Part shown: one piece after another, positions 26,415-35,124 of the stretch | How positions within the stretch are numbered: the stretch's first letter is position 1 | Layout of the letters: every line of letters starts with the position of its first letter | Assembly (NCBI GenBank): GCA_035281845.1 | Contig: DATEVL010000155.1 | Location: 1 to 64,000, forward strand | Origin: DATEVL01 sp035281845 | GTDB lineage: Bacteria > Chloroflexota > Anaerolineae > Anaerolineales > E44-bin32 | Direction of reading: 5' to 3' | DNA: 64,000 nucleotides | Translations under genes and position numbers: made by a program | Notes under the pieces: model-generated | The model's database searches: none | What the model was told of the DNA's origin: nothing | Seen by the model: only the letters and a program-made list of their open reading frames with translations

Positions 26415-26445
26415 CCCACCGAGGGGAAGGATTCCATAACGTCAG

Positions 26446-26580
26446 ATTCTGGCCCTGGCCCCTCCTCCCTTCGGGCACCCCTTCGGGCACCCCTTCGGGT
26501 GCACCATGGGTGTGCACCCTGGGTGTGCACCCTTGGTGTGCACCCTGGGCGTGCTCGTAAGGGGGTAGAGGCGGTGACAT
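26446..26580. repeat. Modular repeat copy with tandem GTGTGCACCC units
   Basis: Opens with TTCTGGCCCTGGCCCCTCC, runs through three tandem CCCTTCGGGCAC words, then four tandem 15-base units of the type GTGTGCACCCTGGGT, and closes with GGGGTAGAGGCGGTG. These are the same edges as the other copies but with internal tandem growth. Confidence 0.75.
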
Positions 26581-26719
26581 CCCTGCCCGCGCTGGTATTC
26601 CCACTTCCCCCCAAATGACGCATTAGGGCGGCCGCCCATGTGTATCGCGCGAGCGGGCGCCTTCATGAACAGCGGCCGCAGCGGCCTCGAAGCACACCTA
26701 TCAGGTACCTATCCGCCCT

Positions 26720-26748
26720 TTGCCGCGGCGGTCCACCTGTGCGATAAT
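26720..26748 (+). promoter_or_regulatory. Promoter of the histidine kinase gene
   Basis: TTGCCG at 26720-26725 and GATAAT at 26743-26748 are 17 bases apart; the ATG follows 32 bases later. Fits a sigma-70-like promoter. Confidence 0.55.
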
Positions 26749-26780
26749 TCGCAAGTCGGCAACAAACGACAGTTGGCAAG

Positions 26781-29330
26781 ATGAGCCAGAATCGCGATCA
26801 GGGTCCGGTTCTGCGGGCAGCGACCGCAACCTTCGACGACGAGAATCCCGGCCAGGCGCTGGAGGCGTTGCTCCGCCTGGCCTGCGAGCTCACCGGCTCG
26901 CCTCGGGCGGCCCTGTTCGAGCTGGACGAAGCCGAGGCCGGATTCAGCCCGCGCGTGGCGCATGGCACGCCGTTGGCCGAACTTGGCCGCCTGTCGACCA
27001 CGACGGACCATCCGGTCCTTAAGGATGCCCTCGCCAAACGCCGTGGCATCGCGACCGACGGCCGGCGGGGGTCGCTCGGCCTTCCCCTGGCACCCGGCAC
27101 GGTCGCTTGTGCCCCCTGTATCACCGGCAGTCAGACGATCGGATTGCTTTTCGTGGCCTCCGATGACGGGCCGGGTTACGGACCTGAGACTCTCCAGGCC
27201 CTCGAGGTGCTGGCGGCGCGGGCCGGGACGATGTTGGCCTTCGCCCGACAGAGCGCAGCGCAGAGCTACGTCTTCACCAAGCTGTCCTTGCTCTACCAGG
27301 CAACGCACGCCATCACCGGCACGCGCGATCGCGCAGAGGCTGTGCGGCAGACCGCGGCTCACGTGCTCAAAGCGACGACCGCCGATTGGTGCGAGGTCTA
27401 TCTGCTGGACGAGGGCGAGGGCAAGACGACACGGTTCCGCCCCCAGCTCGGCAAAGCTCTGCAGCCTTCGCTGGTGGAGGTGGTCAGTGACCGGGGGCCG
27501 GATTACCCGGTCCACCGCCAAGTGCTGCTCGACCTGCGGTCGACGACGATCAGCTTGACCCCCCCTATCGGCTCGAACCGCGACCAGGAGCTGCTACAGG
27601 GCGAGGGCTTCCAGTTTGCCGCGGTGTTCCCCTTGGCGGCGCGCAACCAGGCCCTAGGCATCGTCCGGCTCCTCTACACCCAGCCGGGACGGCGCATCAA
27701 CGAGCAACAGCTCGAGCTCTGCCAGGCGATCATCAATGTCGGCGCGGTCGGCGTGCAAGACGCCATCCATATGGAGACGGCCGACGCCCGCGCGACGCAG
27801 TTGCAGACGCTGGCCGAGATCGGTCGCGAAATGACCTCCACCCTCGATCTGGAGGTGGCGCTGGAAAACGCCATGCGTCACGCCCAGACCCTGCTTCAGG
27901 TCGAGGCTTGCGTGCTGTTCCTGCTGGACGAGGCAGGCGAGGAGCTGGTGCTGAAAGCCAGTGGCGGGGCGCAGCTGCGCATCCGCGGCGTCGCCATCCG
28001 TTTGGAAGAAGGAATCGCCGGCTGGGTGGCCCGCAGCCGGCAACCGTTGATCGTCAACGACGTCCGTTCGAACCCGCTCTACCATAGCGCGATTGACGGC
28101 CAGACGGGACTGCTGACCACTTCCGTCCTGTGCGTGCCGCTCGAGACGCGCGGTGAGGTGTTGGGCGTGATCGAGGCGATCAACCACCCGCACGGGGCCT
28201 TCACCGAGCCCGACCAGCAGGTGCTGATGTCGGTCGCCTCCTGGGCCGGGATCGCCGTCGACAACAGCAATCTCTTCCGCCGGGTGGCCGAAGAGCGCAG
28301 CCGGCTCGAGACGACTCTGGTCGAGACGGCCGACGCCGTCGTCCTGACCGACCGCACCGGGAAGACCATCCTCGTCAACAAGGCTGCCGGCCAGGCGTTC
28401 CGGATCAACCCTGAGCTGGCCACCGGCCGGCCGGCGAAGGAGATCTTTCACGGCCATCCGCTGGGCGACTTGTTGACCAGGGACGATCTCAGCCTGCCGA
28501 CCACGATGGAGATCACGACCCCGACCGAGCGGACCCTGTACGCGACGATCAGCGACGTCACCGGGATCGGACGGGTGGCGGTGATGCAAGACATCACGGC
28601 CCTCAAACAGATCGACCGCATGCGTTCCCAATTGTTGGGCACGGCCGCCCACGATCTGAAGAACCCGCTCAACGCCATCCGCCTGGGAGCCGACCTGCTG
28701 CACGACGCCCAGCTCACCGAGCCGCAGCGCAAGGCGCTGACGATGATGACGCGGGCGACCGACAGCATGACCAATCTGATCACCGGGCTGCTCGAAACGA
28801 TCCGCGTCGAGTCGACGGCCAACATCAGTCTCGAGCCGGTGCAGATCAACGACCTGATCCGCCATTCGATCGAAGATCTGCGCATCCTGGCCGAGAAACG
28901 GCGGCAGGCGATCGACTACACCCCGCCGGACGAGTCGCTGCTGATCATGGGGGATCCCGGCCGGCTGAACTCGGTGATGAGCAACCTGCTCAGCAACGCC
29001 ATCAAGTTCACCCCCAACGGAGGGCACATCCGAGTGCTTGCCCGCTGGGATGAAGACGAGGTGGTCGTCAGTGTCAGCGACGATGGCCCCGGCATCTCGA
29101 CCGACGAGATCCCGCGCGTCTTCGAGCACTTGTTCCGCGGCCGGGTGGCCGTGCAGGATCCAAACAATCCGGTGGAGGGGACCGGGCTCGGGCTGGCCCT
29201 GGCCAAGACGGTCATCGAACAGCACGGCGGACGCATCTGGGTGACCAGCGTCGAAGGCGAGGGCAGTACCTTCTACTTCTCCTTGCCGCGGGAACCGACC
29301 CCCAAAACCGGATCGCTGCGCAAGGACTAG
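26781..29330 (+). CDS. Sensor histidine kinase with three GAF domains and a PAS domain
   Basis: 849 residues, soluble: no transmembrane helix is evident. Domains in order are GAF at about 25-160, GAF at 180-325, GAF at 355-505 (typical AGWVARSRQPLIVNDVRSNP), PAS at about 515-610 (TDRTGKTILVNKAAG), HisKA with phospho-acceptor His624 in AAHDLKNPLNAI, and HATPase_c. The ATPase boxes are NLLSNAIKFTPNGG (N box), SDDGPGI (G1) and GTGLGLALAKTVIEQHGG (G2). It should sense small molecules or redox/light cues in the cytosol through GAF domains and phosphorylate a response regulator. None is encoded nearby, so it is an orphan kinase. A -35/-10 pair lies upstream. Confidence 0.92.
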   Translation: MSQNRDQGPVLRAATATFDDENPGQALEALLRLACELTGSPRAALFELDEAEAGFSPRVAHGTPLAELGRLSTTTDHPVLKDALAKRRGIATDGRRGSLGLPLAPGTVACAPCITGSQTIGLLFVASDDGPGYGPETLQALEVLAARAGTMLAFARQSAAQSYVFTKLSLLYQATHAITGTRDRAEAVRQTAAHVLKATTADWCEVYLLDEGEGKTTRFRPQLGKALQPSLVEVVSDRGPDYPVHRQVLLDLRSTTISLTPPIGSNRDQELLQGEGFQFAAVFPLAARNQALGIVRLLYTQPGRRINEQQLELCQAIINVGAVGVQDAIHMETADARATQLQTLAEIGREMTSTLDLEVALENAMRHAQTLLQVEACVLFLLDEAGEELVLKASGGAQLRIRGVAIRLEEGIAGWVARSRQPLIVNDVRSNPLYHSAIDGQTGLLTTSVLCVPLETRGEVLGVIEAINHPHGAFTEPDQQVLMSVASWAGIAVDNSNLFRRVAEERSRLETTLVETADAVVLTDRTGKTILVNKAAGQAFRINPELATGRPAKEIFHGHPLGDLLTRDDLSLPTTMEITTPTERTLYATISDVTGIGRVAVMQDITALKQIDRMRSQLLGTAAHDLKNPLNAIRLGADLLHDAQLTEPQRKALTMMTRATDSMTNLITGLLETIRVESTANISLEPVQINDLIRHSIEDLRILAEKRRQAIDYTPPDESLLIMGDPGRLNSVMSNLLSNAIKFTPNGGHIRVLARWDEDEVVVSVSDDGPGISTDEIPRVFEHLFRGRVAVQDPNNPVEGTGLGLALAKTVIEQHGGRIWVTSVEGEGSTFYFSLPREPTPKTGSLRKD

Positions 29331-29770
29331 TCGGCGCTCCCGCTCCCCGCAACGTCGCGGCGCCGGACCTCAGAGACATGTCATTCCGAGCGAAGCCGCC
29401 CTTGGCGCTCTGCACCGCCTCCGGTGCGCCGAAGGGCGTAGAGAGCGAAGGCGGAGCGACACTTGCACTTGCGCTGGCCGCGCAGCTGCCTAGTGCAGAT
29501 GGGAATCCCTGTGGCGCGGCGGGTCGAATGCGAACTCGGGCGCGAGGCCTGCGCCCGTACAAGTCTCCAGAACACAACGCCATGGGGATTCCCACCTGCA
29601 CCTGCGCTAGGCAGCGCAGCTGCACACCTGCCCTGGCGGGCGGTGCCAGGGGGCGCAGGTGTCGGGCACGCCCAAGGTTCTGTCGTTCCCCAAAGACGAC
29701 TTCCCGGCGTGCCTTCGGAATGACGGGCGGGCAGGTCTCATGCCGCAAGTGAAGGTCATCGAGGGATGCA
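29331..29770. repeat. Repeat-filled intergenic region
   Basis: No gene supported. It holds a short modular-repeat copy (about 29394-29450, with CGCCCTTGGCGCTCTGCACC and GAAGGGCGTAGAGAGCG). Copies of the GTCATTCCGAGCG / GGGATTCCCACCTGCACCTG family (about 29376-29740) follow, including the palindromic CTAGGCAGCGCAGCTGC region. The same family recurs at 40235-40560 and 60460-60690. The last bases (GAGGG at 29761-29765) are the ribosome site of the next gene. Confidence 0.65.
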
Positions 29771-32293
29771 TTGCACGTCGATATTGAGCTTTACCGCCGG
29801 GAAGTGCGCCTCGGCGATGGCCGTCGGCTGGCCCTTTCAGCCATCGATATCTCACCCGAAACCGCCGAACGGACGATGGTTTTCGTGCATGGATTCGGCG
29901 GGAGCGCGCGGCAGTGGCGGTACCAGCTGGCCCACTTCGCCGATCGACACCGAACGATCGCCCTCGACCTGCGCGGCCACGGTCTGTCGGATCAACCGGA
30001 CGGACCCTACGATCTGTCGACCCTGCTCGATGACCTGCACGCCGCGCTGCAGGCCCTACACGTCACCAAGCCTTTCGTGCTGGTCGGTCATTCTTTCGGC
30101 GGGGCGCTGGCCGTCGAGTACTGTTTGCGACACCCGGCGCGGGTGTCGCATCTGGTTCTGATCGCGGCCTCGGGCAGGTACCCGTTGGCCTGGTACTTCC
30201 GTTGGGCGCTTCACCTGCCGCTTCCCTTGTTGAACGCGGTCTATCCCCTGCTGCGCAACACGATTCCGGCCCCGCCGCGCGTGCTCAAGCCGTTCTATTT
30301 CGACACGATGCGGGTTTGGGACGGATGGGATCGGCTGCGCCTGCTGCGGCCGCCGACCCTCGTGATTCGCGGCTATCGCGACCGAGTCTTCGAGAGGCCT
30401 CTATTCGAACGCGTCGCCCGCGAGATCCCGCGGGCGGAAGATCTCAACGTCGGGGCTTCCGGACACATGGTGATGCTGGAACGCCGCGAGGCGGTCAATC
30501 GGGCGATCGAGCGCTTTCTCAGCCGCGACCGCCGCACATGGCGATCGGCGGTGGGCCCGGAGGCATTGCAGAAGAAGCGTCCCTGGTTGGCGTCCTACGA
30601 CCGGGGCGTGCCCCACACCATCAGCGTCCCACCGATCCGGCTCGACGAGCTGCTGTCATCGGCGGCCCGGCGCTATCCCGGTCGCCCGGCGGTCGAGTAC
30701 TTTGCCGCCCGAATCTCGTACCGCACCTTGGATCGCGAAGCCAACCGTTTCGCCCACGGTCTGCTGGCCCGGGGGATCGAGCCCGGCGACCAGGTGATGC
30801 TGCTCCTGCCCAATCTGCCGCAGATGATCATCGCCTTCTTCGGAACCCTGAAGGCCGGCGCCGTCGCCGTTTTCGCCACGCCGCTTTCCGAGCCCGACGA
30901 ACTGGTGCGCCAGATTCAGGATTCGCGCACCCGCTTGTTGCTGACCCTGCCCGACCTGACCGACGTCGGCCTGCGTGCCCTCAACGAGACCGGGCTCGAG
31001 CAGGTGGTCGTGACCCGGGTGGCGGAGTATCTTCCGTGGTGGCAGGCGATCGCCTTCCGCCTGCGCCGTCGCACCCGCTCGCGCCCGCTGCCCGCTATCG
31101 GCTTTACTCACATGCGCGATCTGTTGAAGGGGCAACCCCACAATCGGCCGGCCACGGACGGCGATGGTGGCGACCTGGCTGTTCTGCAATACACCGGCGG
31201 CACGACCGACAAGCCCAAAGGCGTCATGCTTTCGCACGGTAACTTGGTGGCGAATGCCCTCCAGACGAGGCACTGGTTGCCCGACGTGGAGGAAGGCCGA
31301 GAGGTCACGCTGGCCGTTCTGCCCTATTCGCACATCTACGGTTTGATGACGGCGATGATCGTGCCCGTGGCGATGGCCGGGGCGATGGTCATCCTGCCGC
31401 GCTTCGTCACCGGCGAGGTGCTCGGCGCCATCCGCCGGCGCAGGCCGACGCTCTTCCCCGGCGTGCCGGCGATGTACACGGCGATCAACGACTACCCGTC
31501 CGTCCGGCGCTACAACGTCGGCTCGATCCGCGCCTGCATTTCCGGCGCGGCGCCGCTTCCGGTGGAAGTCCAGGAAGCTTTCGAAAGGCTCACGCGCGGC
31601 CGCCTCGTCGAGGGGTACGGTTTGACCGAGGCCGGCCCAGCGACCCACGCCAACCCCTTCGCCGGTGTTCGCAAGCCGGGCTCGATCGGCCTGCCTTTCC
31701 CCAGCACCGAAGCCAAGATCGTCGATCTGGCCAGCGGGAAGGATCTCCCCCAGGGTCGCATCGGCGAGCTGGCCGTGCGCGGTCCTCAAGTCATGCAGGG
31801 TTACTGGGGTGACCCTCAAGCCACCCGCGAGGCGCTGACCCGCTCCGGCTGGCTGCTCACCGGCGACCTGGCCCGCATGGACGGCGACGGTTACTTCCAG
31901 ATCGTGGCCCGCAAGAAAGAGATGATCCTGGCTGGCAAATACCAGGTCTACCCTCGCGACGTCGAAGAGGTTCTCTACGAGCACCCGAAAGTCCGCGAAG
32001 CAGCCGTGGTCGGGGTCCAGGCGCCGCGCGGCGTGCTGGGGCGGGTCAAGGCCTACGTGGTGCTGCGCCAGGGCGAACGCGCGACGGAGGCCGAGCTGAT
32101 CGCGTTGTGCCGCGCCCGGCTGGAGAGCTACGCCGTCCCCTGGAAGATCGAGTTCGTCACTGAGTTGCCCAAGTCATTCGTCGGGAAGGTCCTGCGCCGG
32201 ATTCTCATCGAACGGTCCGAAGCCGAGTTGGAGCTCCTGACGACCGCACGGCCAAACCGTGGTCGACGCGCGGCAGCGAAAAAGAAACGTTGA
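29771..32293 (+). CDS. Fusion of alpha/beta hydrolase and long-chain acyl-CoA synthetase
   Basis: 840 residues, TTG start at 29771 with GAGGG five bases upstream. Residues 1-260 are an alpha/beta hydrolase: VHGFGG oxyanion loop, nucleophile elbow VGHSFGG and C-terminal His in GASGHMVMLE. From about 275 (KKRPWLASYDRGVPHTI) a complete adenylate-forming acyl-CoA synthetase begins. It has the P-loop YTGGTTDKPKGVMLSH, the VEGYGLTEAGP and LTGDLA motifs, and the C-terminal catalytic Lys in SFVGKVLRR. It should activate fatty acids to acyl-CoA. The hydrolase may release the acid from an ester or thioester and hand it to the synthetase, which is inference. The C-terminus is a basic tail (RGRRAAAKKKR). 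Frame is continuous, so the fusion is not obviously an assembly artefact. Confidence 0.9.
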   Translation: MHVDIELYRREVRLGDGRRLALSAIDISPETAERTMVFVHGFGGSARQWRYQLAHFADRHRTIALDLRGHGLSDQPDGPYDLSTLLDDLHAALQALHVTKPFVLVGHSFGGALAVEYCLRHPARVSHLVLIAASGRYPLAWYFRWALHLPLPLLNAVYPLLRNTIPAPPRVLKPFYFDTMRVWDGWDRLRLLRPPTLVIRGYRDRVFERPLFERVAREIPRAEDLNVGASGHMVMLERREAVNRAIERFLSRDRRTWRSAVGPEALQKKRPWLASYDRGVPHTISVPPIRLDELLSSAARRYPGRPAVEYFAARISYRTLDREANRFAHGLLARGIEPGDQVMLLLPNLPQMIIAFFGTLKAGAVAVFATPLSEPDELVRQIQDSRTRLLLTLPDLTDVGLRALNETGLEQVVVTRVAEYLPWWQAIAFRLRRRTRSRPLPAIGFTHMRDLLKGQPHNRPATDGDGGDLAVLQYTGGTTDKPKGVMLSHGNLVANALQTRHWLPDVEEGREVTLAVLPYSHIYGLMTAMIVPVAMAGAMVILPRFVTGEVLGAIRRRRPTLFPGVPAMYTAINDYPSVRRYNVGSIRACISGAAPLPVEVQEAFERLTRGRLVEGYGLTEAGPATHANPFAGVRKPGSIGLPFPSTEAKIVDLASGKDLPQGRIGELAVRGPQVMQGYWGDPQATREALTRSGWLLTGDLARMDGDGYFQIVARKKEMILAGKYQVYPRDVEEVLYEHPKVREAAVVGVQAPRGVLGRVKAYVVLRQGERATEAELIALCRARLESYAVPWKIEFVTELPKSFVGKVLRRILIERSEAELELLTTARPNRGRRAAAKKKR

Positions 32294-32339
32294 GAACCCT
32301 GCAATCGCCGGAAGGGGAGGCCCGGGCGGAGCTGCCGTT

Positions 32340-33194
32340 GTGAGCCAGCCAGACTCGTTCGTTTTCGGCACCGTCGGGTCTCCCCGGTCCATGCCCCCGA
32401 AGCCTGGTGGGTCGGTTGGCGCCGTCCAGCACATGGCGCACCTCGGGTTGATGGCGCTCGAATTGGGTTGGGTGCAATCCGTCCGAGTGACGGAGTCCAC
32501 CTGCGACCAGATTCGCCAGGCTGCCGCCGCGATGGGCGTGTCTCTCAGCGTGCACGCGCCTTACTACATCAACCTCAACGCCGGGCGCGCCGAGTGGCCC
32601 AAGGCGCGGCGTCGTCTGATGGACGCCGCTCACTACGGGAACCTGGCCGGGGCAACCGAGATCGTGTTCCATCCGGGATCTTACTTTGAAGCTTCCCCGG
32701 AGGTTGTGTTGAAGAAGGCCCTGCCGCGCCTGCAGGCTTGCCTCCAAGATCTTCGCCGCGCCGGGAACCCCGTTCGTCTGCGCCCCGAGACGATGGGCAA
32801 GTCAGCGATGCTCGGATCCCTCGAAGATGTCGTGACGATGAGCCAGGAGGTCGAAGGGGTCGAGCCGTGCCTGGACTTCGCCCATCTGCACGCCCGTCCC
32901 GGCGACGGTTCGATGAATTCGTACGAGGAGTGGCTGAAAGCTTTGCAGACCTACCAACAGCGGCTCGGCGCCGACTCCCTGCGTCGCCTGCACATCCATC
33001 TCTCCGGGATCGAGTACGGACCGAAGGGGGAAAGGAAGCATCTTCGCCTGGTCGACTCGGACCTCGATCTCGCCCCATTGCTGCGCGCCCTGAATGATCT
33101 CGGCTGCGGCGGCCGCGTCCTGTGCGAGAGCCCCGTCATGGAGGAGGACGCCCTCCTGATGAAGGCCACGTGGGAACAGCTGGCCGGAGGATGA
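32340..33194 (+). CDS. Endonuclease IV-like AP endonuclease (TIM barrel)
   Basis: 284 residues from the GTG at 32340; upstream codons of the open frame are not conserved-looking. The AP-endonuclease-2 zinc ligands can be followed: HAPYYINL, EIVFHPGSY, RPETMGK, CLDFAHLHARPG, HIHLSGIEYGPKGERKHL and CESP. These match the EndoIV metal site (His, His, Glu, Asp/His, His, Glu), with an archaeal-style HLSGIEY loop. It cleaves DNA 5' of abasic sites. Its stop overlaps the next gene, a uracil-DNA glycosylase, which makes a base-excision repair pair: the glycosylase creates abasic sites and this enzyme cuts them. Confidence 0.85.
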   Translation: MSQPDSFVFGTVGSPRSMPPKPGGSVGAVQHMAHLGLMALELGWVQSVRVTESTCDQIRQAAAAMGVSLSVHAPYYINLNAGRAEWPKARRRLMDAAHYGNLAGATEIVFHPGSYFEASPEVVLKKALPRLQACLQDLRRAGNPVRLRPETMGKSAMLGSLEDVVTMSQEVEGVEPCLDFAHLHARPGDGSMNSYEEWLKALQTYQQRLGADSLRRLHIHLSGIEYGPKGERKHLRLVDSDLDLAPLLRALNDLGCGGRVLCESPVMEEDALLMKATWEQLAGG

Positions 33195-33808
33195 ACCTCG
33201 AGCAACGGAAAGCAGCCCTCGATGCGCTCCATCGGCGGATGCGCCGTTGCCGTCGCTGCCTAGAGCTCGGCTGCACGATCGTCCCGCCGGCGATTTTCAC
33301 CGGCGGGATCGGCGCCAGGGTCATGATCGTCGGCCAAGCGCCGGGTTCGCGCGAAGTGGAAGCGCGCCGACCCTTTCACGCGCAGAGCGGCACGCGGCTC
33401 TTCCAATGGCTGGCCCAAGCAGGATTCGAAGAAACGGAATTCCGCGCCCAGCAGTACCTGACGTCCGTGACGAAATGCTTCCCCGGCAAGGCGGCTTCCG
33501 GCAGCGGCGACCGCAAACCCACGACGCCCGAGATCGACGCTTGCTCGGTATTTCTGGGGGCCCAGCTGAGGTTGGTGGATCCGGCCCTGGTCATCCCCGT
33601 CGGCCGACTGGCCATCGACGTCTTCCTCCCCGAACGTCCCGCGTTGGAGTCGGTTATCGGCACCCGCCTCGAGATCTCAGGACGGGTGATCGTCCCGTTG
33701 CCACACCCTTCGGGGGCGAGCCGCTGGCACCAGCTCCCGGCGAACCGCAGGCGAATCCAACGGGCGATCGGGCTCATCCAGGCAGAGAGGATCCGGCTGG
33801 GGTTGTGA
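33191..33808 (+). CDS. Uracil-DNA glycosylase superfamily protein (Fe-S, family 4/5-like)
   Basis: 205 residues. The ATG at 33191 overlaps the endonuclease stop (ATGA) and has GGAGG in front. Motifs: CRRCLELGC near the N-terminus (iron-sulfur cysteines), VGQAPGSREVEARRPF (motif 1), KCFPGK with a further Cys, and LPHPSGASRWH (motif 3, with catalytic-region His). The pattern GQAPG...RRPF and the cysteines fit family 4 or 5 glycosylases, which remove uracil or other deaminated bases from DNA. Which of the two families applies needs a tree. Coupling to an AP endonuclease supports a repair role. Confidence 0.85.
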   Translation: MNLEQRKAALDALHRRMRRCRRCLELGCTIVPPAIFTGGIGARVMIVGQAPGSREVEARRPFHAQSGTRLFQWLAQAGFEETEFRAQQYLTSVTKCFPGKAASGSGDRKPTTPEIDACSVFLGAQLRLVDPALVIPVGRLAIDVFLPERPALESVIGTRLEISGRVIVPLPHPSGASRWHQLPANRRRIQRAIGLIQAERIRLGL

Positions 33809-33844
33809 CCCGGGGTCGATTTGCGGCCGTGGTCTTGCGCCGTC

Positions 33845-33997
33845 TGGGCCGTAGTCCTGGGCTTTAACCCAGGTCTTCCGATCTTCTCCGCCCCGGCCTA
33901 AAGGCCGGGACTACATTTCGATCCTTTGCCCCGCTGTAGTCCTGGGCTTTAGCCCAGGTCTTCCGATCTTCTCCGACGCGGCCTGAAGGCCGGGATT
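33845..33997. repeat. Tandem pair of REP-like palindromes
   Basis: Two consecutive copies of GTAGTCCTGGGCTTTA(A/G)CCCAGG ... GGCC(T)(A/G)AAGGCCGGGA(C/T)TAC, each with two hairpins. They sit at the end of the plus-strand repair genes, facing a minus-strand gene, where they could end transcription. Confidence 0.75.
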
Positions 33998-34040
33998 ACA
34001 CCGTCAGCTCTTGGGGCCTGCCCGGGGCTGTCACGCCTGC

Positions 34041-34073
34041 ACCCCTCTCCCGAGCATGTTGCTCGGAAGAGGG
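34041..34073. repeat. Hairpin after the DUF5666-like gene
   Basis: CCCCTCTCCCGAGCA / TGCTCGGAAGAGGGG forms a strong stem with a short loop. It lies 25 bases past the stop of the minus-strand gene. There is no T-run, so it may be a repeat or a weak terminator. Confidence 0.5.
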
Positions 34074-34097
34074 GCCCGAGGGTGAGGGTCCCCGCCG

Positions 34098-35033
34098 TCA
34101 AACTCCGAAAACCGGCGCCTCTTCCGTCGGCTGGGCGCCCCCGTCCTGTCGTTGGCGGTCCCGCAGTCTGTCGCGCAGCCCGTCTTGGATGCGCTCGCGG
34201 AGTCGCTCGCCCGGCTTCGCGGCCCCGACCCAGACCGCCACCAGATGTCCGTCTTCCTCGCGAGCGCCAACCGCCGCCATCATCCCGATCTCCAGATCGT
34301 CGAAGGAGGCGATGCTCCCGTCCCGCGATTTGAAGACCGTCGACTCGACGATGAAGATGGTCACCGTCGCGCCGTCGCTCTTCTCGAGAGTGAAGCTGTC
34401 GTCTCCCAGATCGACGATCTCCCCGACAAGGCGCTCGCCGTCTCTCGGGCGGTCTTCAGGGTTGCCCGCCGCAACGAGCAACGCCAGCCACTTGCCGTCC
34501 TCGCCCTGGATCGCGGCCACAACCACGTGCATCCCCTTCTTCAGGTCGTGGATGTCCTGGACCGATCCATCCCGGCTGCGGAAGCGCGTTCGATCACCGG
34601 TCTGGAACTCCCAATCCTCGCCTTCGCTGGTCTCCACCGTGAACGTCCCCTGCCCCGGGACGACGCCGGAAACAACGCCCGAAACGCGCACATGCTCTCC
34701 CTTACTTCCGACCGCCACGTGAAGGGCCAGAAGGCTGCCGTCTTCCAGCTTCTCGGCGGCCACAATGGCCATCATCCCCGACTCGAGGTCTTCCAGGCCG
34801 TCCACCTCGCCGCTGCGGCTGTGGAATCGCGTTTCGTCATTGACTTCGAAACGCAGATCTTCTCCCTTGCGCGTATGCAGAGTGAAGATCGAGGCGGCCG
34901 TGTCGACCACCGTGATCTCGCCGCCGGCGCGCACGCCCGCCGCGGATGTTTCCCCCTCGGCGAACGCCGCCAGCGGGAAGACCAGCCCGACCACAACCGC
35001 CAGAACGACCGCCTTACCCCATCGAGACATCAT
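34098..35033 (-). CDS. Exported protein with three DUF5666-like repeats
   Basis: 311 residues. The start is the ATG at 35033 with GGAGG upstream on the minus strand. A signal peptide (AVVLAVVVGLVFPLAAFAEG) is followed by three similar beta-barrel units. Each runs about 80 residues, with a core of the type GEI..VD..FTL....G....F.V...T.F.SRDGS...DL..GM...V.A....DG..LAL.V (about 38-115, 116-200 and 205-285). A charged Arg/Asp/Gln-rich tail ends EEAPVFGV. The units match the OB-like DUF5666 pattern seen in secreted bacterial proteins. No function is known; a structural or binding role outside the membrane is the most that can be inferred. Confidence 0.8.
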   Translation of the reverse strand: MMSRWGKAVVLAVVVGLVFPLAAFAEGETSAAGVRAGGEITVVDTAASIFTLHTRKGEDLRFEVNDETRFHSRSGEVDGLEDLESGMMAIVAAEKLEDGSLLALHVAVGSKGEHVRVSGVVSGVVPGQGTFTVETSEGEDWEFQTGDRTRFRSRDGSVQDIHDLKKGMHVVVAAIQGEDGKWLALLVAAGNPEDRPRDGERLVGEIVDLGDDSFTLEKSDGATVTIFIVESTVFKSRDGSIASFDDLEIGMMAAVGAREEDGHLVAVWVGAAKPGERLRERIQDGLRDRLRDRQRQDGGAQPTEEAPVFGV

Positions 35034-35124
35034 TCTTGCCTCCAACCCGCCTTGTATGGTCGGAGGATGCACGAAACCAGCTACCGTATTGTTTTCGGCT
35101 TGTTAGAGGGTTGTAAACCCCGAC

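Noticed and set aside
26500..26560. Tandem units that at first look like a CRISPR array
   Set aside because: The units follow each other without unique spacers, are only 15 bases long, and no cas gene is present.
27654..29225. 523-codon minus-strand open frame across the histidine kinase
   Set aside because: Antisense to intact HisKA and ATPase motifs; no independent domain.
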